From Desulfobacteraceae bacterium (GTDB taxonomy: Bacteria > Desulfobacterota > Desulfobacteria > Desulfobacterales > Desulfobacteraceae), in NCBI GenBank assembly GCA_016743945.1, contig JADGFI010000023.1, positions 1 to 64,000 of the forward strand: a DNA stretch of 64,000 nucleotides. The letters run 5' to 3'. The translations under genes were made by a program, and so were the position numbers. The notes under the pieces are model-generated. The model was not told where the DNA came from. It worked only from the letters and a program-made list of their open reading frames with translations, and made no database searches. Shown here piece by piece: positions 27,492 through 35,865 of this stretch (within the stretch, counting starts at the first letter, position 1; every line of letters begins with the position of its first letter).

Positions 27492-28210
27492 AGCAAACAG
27501 CAAATCATCCAGCAAATCAAACGATTATAAGCGGGATGGGATGGGTGTCTGAATCCTCCCGGGGGTATCTTGGAAATATTTGTTATTCAAAAAATCCCCA
27601 GGGGTTGCCAAAAATATCGGGGAAAGAAATATTGGACCGGCCCCATAAAGCCTTTGGCCGGATGGATCTTTTTTCCAAGTTAGGGTTTGCCGCCATTACC
27701 TTTGCCCTGGCCGATGCCCGAATCGCTATATCAGAACCCAAAAAAAATATTGCCATAATCGCATCTTCGGTCACCGGCTGCCTGGAAACAGATATCCATT
27801 ACCAGGCCACCCTTTCCCGGAAAAAAGGAATCTTACCCAGTCCAACACTCTTTGCCTATACACTGCCCTCCTGTTTTCTGGGCGAAGCATCCATCTATCA
27901 CGGTCTGACCGGAGAAAGCTTCATGATTGAAGAAAAAATACCCAATGGACTCCAGGGATTGTCCCTGGGGCTGGATCTTCTGGAAGACGGGGGGTGCGAT
28001 GCCCTTATCTGTGGTCAGTGCAATTCAGGTATTGACGCCACTTCCCCGGAACCCGGAGCACTTTTCTTTGTCTTTGAAAAACAAGGATCTAAATCCGGCC
28101 ACGGTACTATCACTGAAAACAAAGCCCAGAACATTTTTTCCCACGGGAATAAAACAATAAACAGCCTGACAGATCTTGGTAAAAACATATTGGCCCAAAA
28201 AACAAATTAA
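27488..28210 (+). CDS. short ketosynthase-like protein without catalytic residues (CLF-type partner)
   Basis: A 240-residue protein that follows the N-terminal half of the ketosynthase fold (IISGMGWVSE, then FSKLGFAAITFALADA, IAIIASSVTGCLETD). At the place of the nucleophile the sequence reads GESFMIEEK, with no cysteine, and the C-terminal half with both histidines is missing. It has the length of the ketosynthase N-terminal-like proteins found beside active ketosynthases in aryl polyene clusters. It probably forms a heterodimer with the gene product at 26298. It is a natural short protein in a coupled operon, not an obvious truncation. Confidence 0.7.
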   Translation: MKQTANHPANQTIISGMGWVSESSRGYLGNICYSKNPQGLPKISGKEILDRPHKAFGRMDLFSKLGFAAITFALADARIAISEPKKNIAIIASSVTGCLETDIHYQATLSRKKGILPSPTLFAYTLPSCFLGEASIYHGLTGESFMIEEKIPNGLQGLSLGLDLLEDGGCDALICGQCNSGIDATSPEPGALFFVFEKQGSKSGHGTITENKAQNIFSHGNKTINSLTDLGKNILAQKTN

Positions 28211-28246
28211 AACAGCAACACAGAAATACGCACAAGGAAAACAAAT

Positions 28247-29509
28247 ATGAAACTGCAATTGGTATATCCGTCCTGGCCTAAACTTGAAAAACAGACTGAA
28301 TTTCATCTCCCCCCCCATGGGCCGGTTGTTTTTGCAGCCACAGTGCCCGATGATATTGAGCTTACCTTTGTGGATGAAAATGTCCAAAAATTTCAACTGG
28401 ATGAAACTGCAGATATGCTGGGATTGTCCGTGTTGCTCACCTGCCAGCTTCCCCGGGCATTTGAGATTGCCGACCACGCCCGAAAAATGGGAATCCCCGT
28501 GCTGTTTGGCGGCATTGCCACCATGCTCCATTCCCAGGAAGTCATGGAACATGCAGATTCGGTCTTCCTGGGAGAATCGGAAGGCCGTATGGAACAGGTA
28601 TTTGAGGATTTAAGACACAACCGCCTTCAAAAAGTCTATGATTATATGAATAATTTTCCCCCCATCGAAACGGTCAAAACAGCCAGACGGGATATTTTAA
28701 ACAGGGATCTTTACAACTACAGGGGCACCCAGATGCTGGACCTTGTCCACGCATCCAGGGGATGTAAATTCAATTGTTTTCCCTGTTGCAGCGGATTTCT
28801 CGGGGGCAGACAGTTTAGACCCCGGCCGGTAAAGCAAGTCATTAAAGAAATGGAAGCCATTCCCAACAACCGGCTTTTCGTTGTGGACAACTCCCTTGCC
28901 CATGACAAGGAGTGGCTGATCGAACTTTTCACTGCCATGAAGCCCTTGAAGAAAAAATGGGTTTCCCACCCCTTGATGGATGATGACAAGGTTTTAAAAC
29001 TGGCCGCCGATGCCGGGTGCTGGTACGTGTACCAAGCAGTATTTGATACCTCAGAGGTCATAAAGAACCGAATTCAGCGCCTCCATGACAACGGAATCGG
29101 CGTGGAGGGCACCATCCTCCTTGGCACGGATGACCATGATGAAACAGCCATCAGAAAGTTGGTGGAATTTTTGACCCAAATCAAATTGGATATGGCTGAA
29201 TTCACCATTTTAACCCCCTTTCCCAAATCTCCCATCCGGGAAAAATTCAAAAAACAGGCGAGAATCCTCAGCAACAACTGGCTGGACTATACCTGCGGCA
29301 AGGCCGTGTTTCAACCCAAAAATTTGTCCTGTGAAAAGCTGGAAGAACTTTACAACTGGGCCTGGGACTCATTTTATGGGGACAGCGGCCTTCAGACCAA
29401 AATGGGAGAATTATTTTTCAAGGTCATCAAACGAGAAATCCTGGACGGAACCTATCGGCGATACAACCCCAGGAAAAAAAGATCTTTTAAGATAAAGGCG
29501 GGTCAATGA
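28247..29509 (+). CDS. B12-binding-type radical SAM enzyme (1)
   Basis: A 420-residue protein. The N-terminal about 140 residues form a Rossmann-like cobalamin-type domain (LVYPSWPKL, GLSVLLTCQLPRAFEIADHA, VLFGGI). The radical SAM core carries Cys173-x3-Cys177-x2-Cys180 in SRGCKFNCFPCC. Such enzymes use a 5'-deoxyadenosyl radical, often with methylcobalamin, to methylate or rearrange unactivated carbons. It starts 36 bases after the last ketosynthase-like gene on the same strand and overlaps the next radical SAM gene. The B12 domain lacks a clear DxHxxG base-off motif, as in many class B enzymes. Confidence 0.8.
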   Translation: MKLQLVYPSWPKLEKQTEFHLPPHGPVVFAATVPDDIELTFVDENVQKFQLDETADMLGLSVLLTCQLPRAFEIADHARKMGIPVLFGGIATMLHSQEVMEHADSVFLGESEGRMEQVFEDLRHNRLQKVYDYMNNFPPIETVKTARRDILNRDLYNYRGTQMLDLVHASRGCKFNCFPCCSGFLGGRQFRPRPVKQVIKEMEAIPNNRLFVVDNSLAHDKEWLIELFTAMKPLKKKWVSHPLMDDDKVLKLAADAGCWYVYQAVFDTSEVIKNRIQRLHDNGIGVEGTILLGTDDHDETAIRKLVEFLTQIKLDMAEFTILTPFPKSPIREKFKKQARILSNNWLDYTCGKAVFQPKNLSCEKLEELYNWAWDSFYGDSGLQTKMGELFFKVIKREILDGTYRRYNPRKKRSFKIKAGQ

Positions 29510-30891
29510 GCAAAATATTATTAATATCGGCCAACACCTGTACCAGCCCCATTCCGGTTTATCCCCTGGGCATGGCCCTTATTGCGTCTGCCCTGAAGGA
29601 TCGGGGCCATAAAACAAGTCAATTTGACCTGCTTTGTAACAAGGAAACCAACACGGAAAAAGATGCCCTTTGCCGTGTACTCAAAGGATTTAGGCCTGAT
29701 TTTGTGGGGATCTCTGTGCGCAATATTGACAATGTGGATTCCTTGGCCACCAAGGAAAATTGGTATCTTGCAGGCTTGAAGGATCTGGTTTCACAAATCA
29801 AGGCGGTCTGCCAGGCACCGGTGATTATCGGGGGCCCTGCTTTTTCCATCATGCCTGAAAACATACTTGAATTATCCGAGGCAGATTATGGGGTGGTGGG
29901 AGAAGGTGAAATAACCTTTAACCGTCTCATTGACGACCTTATCAAACAAAAGAATCCCCCCAGGATTATCCGTCCGGACAAGAGCCCAATGGAAGCACAA
30001 GATTTTTACTCCCCCCTCTATGACAAATCGCTTTTGGACTATTATGTGGACAAAAGCGGTATGATCAACTACCAGACCAAAAGGGGATGCCCCTACGGGT
30101 GCAACTATTGTTCATACCCGTTGATCGAAGGCAAACGTTTCAGGAAACAGGACCCTGAGTTTGTGGTGGAGAATTTGATCCGCCTGAAAAAACAATTCAA
30201 TGTAGACACATTATTTTTCACGGATTCAATATTTAACGACCCCCAGGGGGATTATCTGAAAATTGCCGAACTCATGGTCCAAAAAAACTGCGCCATGAAG
30301 TGGGCTGCCTATTTCAGGCCACAAAAAACCCAAAAATCGGAATTGGAACTATTAAAGGCCTCGGGGCTCTATGCCATGGAAGTGGGGTCGGATGCTGCCT
30401 GTGACACCACCTTAAAAGGGATTAACAAAAATTTTACCTTTGAAGATATTTTGGCTTTTAACCAGGCCTGTTCCAAGGCGGCCATTCCCTGTGCCCATTT
30501 TTTCATGTTTGGCGGTCCCGGAGAAACCCCTGAAACCGTCACCCAAAGCCTGAAAAACATTGAACAGCTCGAAAAAAGTGTGGTCTTTATCTTTTCCGGG
30601 ATACGGATCCTTCCCAACACAGGGATTGCCGACATTGCAAAAGCCCAGGGCGTTTTGGGCAAAAACGACACTCTGTTAACCCCCCGATATTATGTGTCTC
30701 CTCTGGTTGACAAGGAAAAGATGAACGCCGCCATTGAAAAGGCCTTTCACAAACAAAAGGGCCGGTTTTTTCCGCCGGAAAACGGAGAAATGCGAATGAA
30801 GGCATTGCAGGCTTTCGGTTTTAAGGGGTTGCTATGGGATATGATTCTTAATACCAGCCCCAAACGCAAAAGAAAAAGAAGGGTATCATGA
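29506..30891 (+). CDS. B12-binding-type radical SAM enzyme (2)
   Basis: A 461-residue protein. It has an N-terminal cobalamin-type domain (PVYPLGMALIASALKDRGH, then FVGISVRN, IIGGPAFS, VVGEGE) and a radical SAM core with Cys195-x3-Cys199-x2-Cys202 in KRGCPYGCNYCSYP. The C-terminus is basic (KRKRKRRVS). It overlaps its neighbours by four bases on each side, so the three radical SAM genes are translated as a unit. Substrate unknown; lipid or polyene is suggested by position. Confidence 0.82.
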   Translation: MSKILLISANTCTSPIPVYPLGMALIASALKDRGHKTSQFDLLCNKETNTEKDALCRVLKGFRPDFVGISVRNIDNVDSLATKENWYLAGLKDLVSQIKAVCQAPVIIGGPAFSIMPENILELSEADYGVVGEGEITFNRLIDDLIKQKNPPRIIRPDKSPMEAQDFYSPLYDKSLLDYYVDKSGMINYQTKRGCPYGCNYCSYPLIEGKRFRKQDPEFVVENLIRLKKQFNVDTLFFTDSIFNDPQGDYLKIAELMVQKNCAMKWAAYFRPQKTQKSELELLKASGLYAMEVGSDAACDTTLKGINKNFTFEDILAFNQACSKAAIPCAHFFMFGGPGETPETVTQSLKNIEQLEKSVVFIFSGIRILPNTGIADIAKAQGVLGKNDTLLTPRYYVSPLVDKEKMNAAIEKAFHKQKGRFFPPENGEMRMKALQAFGFKGLLWDMILNTSPKRKRKRRVS

Positions 30892-32336
30892 ATTTTCCTA
30901 AGATCCTGCTGGTTCATCCCCTGGGCTATAGTGCGGCCAGGGCCAAAACAGATGTGTCCCGGATGGCCAATATCATGCCCCCCTTAGGGCTTGCAAGTAT
31001 TGCCGCCTTTCTGGATCAATCCGCTATTTCCAACCACATCATTGACTGCTATGCCCACCCGGACTCCGATGATCTGATCCTAACCTATTTAAAAAAAGAA
31101 AAACCGGAATTCATCGGATTTTCCTGCACCACCTCCAGTTTTTTTGACGGGATCCGCATCGCAGCACTTGCCAAAGAACAGGTCCCCGGCATCAAGGTTG
31201 TATTTGGCGGTGTCCATGTTTCAGCACTCAGAGAACGCCTGATCCGGCAATATTTGTCCATTGATTATCTCGTGGTGGGGGAGGGGGAACAGACCTTAAA
31301 AGAACTGCTCACAACCCCAACGGCCGATCTCAAAACCGTCAAAGGGATTGTTTTCCGAACAGAAAATAACCAGGCCATATTCACAGGATTCAGGAAAAAA
31401 ATGCTGGACCTTGATACCCTGCCCTTTCCTGCCTATGAAAAATTATCCGGATACCCCCATGTTTATAAATTGCCGATTTTTAATTATCCCAAAGTCCCCA
31501 ATGCCAGTTGCATCTCCAGCAGGGGCTGTCCCTATTCCTGCTCCTATTGTGACAGGTCTGTGTTCCAAAAAAGCTTTCGATTTAATTCTGCAGCCTATTT
31601 GTACGCCCACCTAAAACACCTGAAAGAGCAGTTCAATATCCGGCATATTAACTTTTATGATGACCAGTTCACCTTTAACCGTGCCCGGGTAATCGCCTTT
31701 GCAAAGCTCATAATTGAAAACGATTTAAAGATCACCTTTAATTGTGCAGCCCGGGCAGAGCACCTTGATTTTGAGCTGTTACAGCTCATGAAAAAAGCTG
31801 GCTGCTGGATGATCAGCCTGGGAATTGAAACCGGTGATGAAGATCTTTTGGCACAGCACCGCCAGAATCCGGACCTGGAAATGATGAGGGACAAGATTCT
31901 TCTGATTAAAAAGGCGGGTATCCGGGTAAAAGGCCTTTTGATGATGGGACTGCCCGGGGAAACAGAAGCCAGCATCCAAAAAAGCCGGAAATATGTGTAC
32001 TCACTTCCTCTGGATGATTTCAATCTGGCCAAGTTCACCCCCTTTCCCGGCTCTCCCATCCACAAAGAAATCACGGCAAAGGAAAGTGACCTGGGTGAGT
32101 TTGATGAAAATTGGGAAAAAATGGATTGCATGCAATTTCTCTTTATACCAAAGGGAATCACAAAAGAGCGGATGGAAGTTCTCTTTATTGATTTTTATAA
32201 ATCCCATTTCCAACGAATCCCGGTATTGGCAGGGTATGTTGCCATGCTATGGAAGTCACCTGATTCCTGGAAAAGATTTTTAAAAGATTTGACCGGATTC
32301 CTCAGGTTTGCCAAGAGTAATAAAAGGATGCAATGA
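30888..32336 (+). CDS. B12-binding-type radical SAM enzyme (3)
   Basis: A 482-residue protein. It has an N-terminal cobalamin-type domain (PPLGLASIAAFLDQ, FIGFSCTTSSF, VVFGGVHVSA, VVGEGEQTLKE) and a radical SAM core with Cys214-x3-Cys218-x2-Cys221 in SRGCPYSCSYCDRS. The layout is that of HpnJ/BchE-like enzymes acting on hydrophobic substrates, though I cannot assign it to either. It ends the forward operon and converges with the EamA gene 16 bases away. Confidence 0.82.
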   Translation: MNFPKILLVHPLGYSAARAKTDVSRMANIMPPLGLASIAAFLDQSAISNHIIDCYAHPDSDDLILTYLKKEKPEFIGFSCTTSSFFDGIRIAALAKEQVPGIKVVFGGVHVSALRERLIRQYLSIDYLVVGEGEQTLKELLTTPTADLKTVKGIVFRTENNQAIFTGFRKKMLDLDTLPFPAYEKLSGYPHVYKLPIFNYPKVPNASCISSRGCPYSCSYCDRSVFQKSFRFNSAAYLYAHLKHLKEQFNIRHINFYDDQFTFNRARVIAFAKLIIENDLKITFNCAARAEHLDFELLQLMKKAGCWMISLGIETGDEDLLAQHRQNPDLEMMRDKILLIKKAGIRVKGLLMMGLPGETEASIQKSRKYVYSLPLDDFNLAKFTPFPGSPIHKEITAKESDLGEFDENWEKMDCMQFLFIPKGITKERMEVLFIDFYKSHFQRIPVLAGYVAMLWKSPDSWKRFLKDLTGFLRFAKSNKRMQ

Positions 32337-32352
32337 AATACCAGGAATGGCC

Positions 32353-33213
32353 TTATCCCTTTGCCTTTCTTGCGGCCAGGTACACATTGGCGACAAAAAT
32401 CAAAAAAGCCCCGATCCATCCGGACAGGGACAAGGAAGGATCCATGGCAATGAAGGGGCCTAGCATGGCTGCCAGTAAAATCCGGGTGGAAGAGATGATC
32501 CCCCCTTCAAGGGCGGTGACATACTTGAATCCGACTGTCAAAAGATATTGACCGGCAATGGCAATGGCGGAGCAAAAAAACAGGTAGTACAGTTCCTCAA
32601 CGGTGGGGATGCGCATCTGGTTGTAAGAAAGGAAAAACACAATCACCGTGCCCACACCAAACATGAAAAACAGCGTGGTATGGGTATCATGGACCTGGCG
32701 TGACAGGTTCAGATACATGATGGCAACCGCCGCACTGACCCCGGAGCCGATGCCCCACAGGCAATTATAGTCAAAGGCCATCTTGTCCGGGGCCAATATC
32801 AGCCAGACCCCGGCAAAGGCGATTAGAACAATAAAAATTGCCACAAGGTCCCGCTGGGCCTTGAAAATCATCCATGAAAAGATGGCAATAAACAAGGGAT
32901 AGGTCATGTTTAAAATATTGGCCTGGGCAACCGAGGTCAATTCAACCCCCTTAAAAAAACAATAGACAGCCAGGCAATTGCCAAGGGCACGGCCGATGAG
33001 CAGGCGTTTCTTGACAATTTTAATTTTATGTCCCCCAATTCCCATGACCACAAGAACCGTGGCAAGCCCGACACTAAAACGGGCAAAGGTAAACAGGGAA
33101 GAATCAATTTTCAGCCCGGCCATGCTGGACCATTTGATGATAACCGTTGCCAGGTAGAAACAAAATGCTGACCCGAACACTGCCAGGCATCCCATGATTG
33201 TTTTGGTTTCCAT
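32353..33213 (-). CDS. EamA/DMT-family transporter
   Basis: A 286-residue protein with about ten membrane helices in two EamA repeats of five (TFARFSVGLATVLVVMG in the first; AMLGPFIAMDPSLSLSGWIGA in the second). Members export or import small metabolites. It stands alone between the radical SAM genes and the divergently transcribed tyrA. Substrate unknown. Confidence 0.82.
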   Translation of the reverse strand: METKTIMGCLAVFGSAFCFYLATVIIKWSSMAGLKIDSSLFTFARFSVGLATVLVVMGIGGHKIKIVKKRLLIGRALGNCLAVYCFFKGVELTSVAQANILNMTYPLFIAIFSWMIFKAQRDLVAIFIVLIAFAGVWLILAPDKMAFDYNCLWGIGSGVSAAVAIMYLNLSRQVHDTHTTLFFMFGVGTVIVFFLSYNQMRIPTVEELYYLFFCSAIAIAGQYLLTVGFKYVTALEGGIISSTRILLAAMLGPFIAMDPSLSLSGWIGAFLIFVANVYLAARKAKG

Positions 33214-33337
33214 TGGATTTATTTTTTAAACTTTAAGGGTTTGAATAAATTTAAGTTTATTAATCATTCTTGAAATTGCTGCCTTTTGATGATATTTCAC
33301 TTACCCTGGGTAAATAATTTTGTAAAGAACATATAAA

Positions 33338-34480
33338 ATGAAAAAAGACAATAAAAACTTTCAAGACCAGATCCTCCCCCTGCGGGATGAAATCGATGCC
33401 ATCGACGCGAAGATTTTGTCTCTGCTTGCCCGGCGCCAGGCCCAGGTGGAAAAAGTGGTAGCCTTGAAAAAAATCCACAGCATCCCCGTATACCACCCGG
33501 CAAGGGAGGAAGATCTGATCTCCAGACTCAGGCTCCAATCACAAAATCATGGCCTGGACCCTGATTTCATGGAAAATCTTTACCGGGTAATCCTCCGCCA
33601 ATCACGGGTAAAACAGACCCAGAAGATGGAAGTAAAGGGGGTCCGCCCAGATGCCAAGATCCTAGTCATTGGGGGAGAAGGCCAGATGGGATCCCTGTTT
33701 GCCAATCTGTTTACCAAATCCGGGTACGCGGTGAGAATTTTAACAGAACACAACTGGGATCATGCCCGTGACCTTTGCCAAGACATTGATCTGGCACTGG
33801 TATCCGTCCCCATCGAACGAACCGTCCAGGTCATTGAAAAGATCAGCCCCTTTCTACCCTCCACAGCTCTTCTGGCAGATCTGACATCGGTGAAAAAAAA
33901 ACCGGTTGCCCGGATGCTTTCAACCCACAAAGGACCAGTACTTGGGGTTCATCCCCTGTTCGGCCCCACCCTGAGCTGTCTTGACAAACAGATCATCGTG
34001 GTCACCCCGGGGAGGGACGAGACTGCCTGTGGATGGTTTACAGAACAATTGAGCCTGTGGGGAGCGGTGATTGTTAAATCCTCACCCGACGAGCATGATG
34101 AAATCATGGAAATTGTCCAGGCATTGCGCCATTTTGCCACCTTCTGCTTTGGTGATTTTCTCTGCCATCGCCAGGCAAAGTTGTCCCGGACCCTGGAATT
34201 TTCAAGCCCCATTTACCGCCTGGAACTGGGTATGGTAGGCCGGCTTTTTGCCCAGGATCCTGCCTTGTATGCACAAATTATCTTTGCCACCAAGGGACGG
34301 CGGGCCCTGTTAAAGGAATTTATTCTATCCCTGGGCCGCCATGTGGATATGCTGGAAACCAATGACAAACAATTGTTTGTTGATAAGTTTCGCCATGTGG
34401 CCAAATGGTTCGGCCCCTTCAGTGATCAGGCCATGCGGGAAAGCACCTTTCTCATTGACAAGCTCATCGAGCGGTTCTAA
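33338..34480 (+). CDS. tyrA: bifunctional chorismate mutase / prephenate dehydrogenase (T-protein)
   Basis: A 380-residue fusion matching the E. coli TyrA T-protein (373 residues). Residues 1 to about 95 are an AroQ chorismate mutase (LRDEIDAIDAKILSLLARR, the active-site arginine and ALKK region). Residues about 105-380 are prephenate dehydrogenase with the dinucleotide motif VIGGEGQMGSLF and LGVHPLFGPT, holding the catalytic histidine. It converts chorismate to 4-hydroxyphenylpyruvate, the direct precursor of tyrosine. It lies only 1 kb beyond the polyene operon and could raise the tyrosine supply for its lyase, although it is also a normal housekeeping gene. Confidence 0.9.
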   Translation: MKKDNKNFQDQILPLRDEIDAIDAKILSLLARRQAQVEKVVALKKIHSIPVYHPAREEDLISRLRLQSQNHGLDPDFMENLYRVILRQSRVKQTQKMEVKGVRPDAKILVIGGEGQMGSLFANLFTKSGYAVRILTEHNWDHARDLCQDIDLALVSVPIERTVQVIEKISPFLPSTALLADLTSVKKKPVARMLSTHKGPVLGVHPLFGPTLSCLDKQIIVVTPGRDETACGWFTEQLSLWGAVIVKSSPDEHDEIMEIVQALRHFATFCFGDFLCHRQAKLSRTLEFSSPIYRLELGMVGRLFAQDPALYAQIIFATKGRRALLKEFILSLGRHVDMLETNDKQLFVDKFRHVAKWFGPFSDQAMRESTFLIDKLIERF

Positions 34481-34509
34481 CAAACCTGCTTATAGCAAAC
34501 CGGATCGTT

Positions 34510-35865
34510 TTAATTTTCTGCACCATATTGTTTTAATTTATTCAGCAGGGTTTTTCGGGTGATCCCCAGACGCCGGGCTGTTTCGCTTTTGTTCCCGCCG
34601 GCGGATTCCAGGGTGGATAAAATAGCACTTTCCTCTATCTTTGACAGAGAAATATTTTCAAGCCCCGCCCCCGGCATCACTTCTTTGGAATCCTCGACAA
34701 TGATAAAGGAAAGATCTTCTTTGCAGATATAGTCGGACCGGGCCAGCACCACCCCCCGTTCAACTGCATTCATCAACTCCCGCACATTGCCCGGCCAGGA
34801 ATATCGAATCATGGCATCCATGGCATCGGCAGAAAACCCCTGGATATCGCGTTTGTTCTTTTGGGAAAACCGGGTTAAAAAATGGAGTGCCAGTTCCGGA
34901 ATATCCTCGGGCCGCTGCCCCAGTGGAGGAATATCAATACTAACCACATTGAGCCGATAATAGAGATCCTGCCGGAATGTCCTATTGGCGGCCATGGCTT
35001 TCAGGTCCCGGTTGGTGGCGGCAATGATCCGGACATCCACCCGAATATTCTGGTCACCGCCCACGGGGGTGAATTCCTTTTCCTGGATCACCCGCAATAA
35101 TTTGGCCTGCATGGACAGACTCATCTCCCCGATTTCATCCAAAAGGATACTGCCACGATCGGCCAGAAGAAATTTGCCCTTTCTTCGTCTATCGGCCCCG
35201 GTAAAAGCCCCTCGTTCATGGCCGAATAATTCCGATTCCAGAAGGGTTTCCGTGATGGCGGCACAATTAATCCGGATAAAGGGGTGGTCCTTTCGGGGGC
35301 TGTTATAATGAAGCGCTGAAGAGACCAACTCCTTTCCGGTTCCCGATTCCCCTGTTACCAGCACATTGGCGTCGGTGGGTGCCACCATGTGGATGGTATC
35401 CAAAAGAGCTGCCATGGCAGAGCTCTTGCCCAGGATATCATGGGCGAAGGCTGCTTGCTCCAGCCGGTTTTTCAGGAATTTATTTTCTGTTTTCAGAAAG
35501 ATTCGCTCAAGAACTCTATCAACGGTGAGTTTGAGCTTGTCAAAATCAAGGGGTTTGGTCAAATAGTCATAGGCCCCTATTTTCAGAGCTTTGACAGCCG
35601 TATCCACCGAGGAATAAGCCGTCATGATGATCACGGGCAGGGAAGGATTATACTCATGGATGCACTGCAAGGCCTCCATGCCCGACATTTTTACCATCTT
35701 CATATCCAAAAGCACCATATCAAAAGCTTCGGCCCTGACCATAGCCACCCCCACATCCCCGTCGTCCGCTAAAACAACCTGGTACCCCCAATCGGTCATC
35801 AGGGTTTTGAGCATCCTTGCATGGGCGGCATCATCATCCACCACCAATATTTTATTTGCCATCAT
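34510..35865 (-). CDS. sigma-54-dependent response regulator (ZraR/AtoC-like)
   Basis: A 451-residue NtrC-type regulator. The receiver domain (1 to about 120) has the phosphoacceptor Asp in VLLDMKM (about residue 54). The AAA+ domain has the Walker A GESGTGKE and the sigma-54 contact loop GAFTGA. A Fis-type helix-turn-helix ends the protein (ETARRLGITRKTLLNKLKQYG). Its start overlaps the stop of the kinase gene by 4 bases, so the two are a pair. Candidate target sites are the TACCC/GGGTA inverted repeats at 37850 and 46346. Confidence 0.9.
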   Translation of the reverse strand: MMANKILVVDDDAAHARMLKTLMTDWGYQVVLADDGDVGVAMVRAEAFDMVLLDMKMVKMSGMEALQCIHEYNPSLPVIIMTAYSSVDTAVKALKIGAYDYLTKPLDFDKLKLTVDRVLERIFLKTENKFLKNRLEQAAFAHDILGKSSAMAALLDTIHMVAPTDANVLVTGESGTGKELVSSALHYNSPRKDHPFIRINCAAITETLLESELFGHERGAFTGADRRRKGKFLLADRGSILLDEIGEMSLSMQAKLLRVIQEKEFTPVGGDQNIRVDVRIIAATNRDLKAMAANRTFRQDLYYRLNVVSIDIPPLGQRPEDIPELALHFLTRFSQKNKRDIQGFSADAMDAMIRYSWPGNVRELMNAVERGVVLARSDYICKEDLSFIIVEDSKEVMPGAGLENISLSKIEESAILSTLESAGGNKSETARRLGITRKTLLNKLKQYGAEN

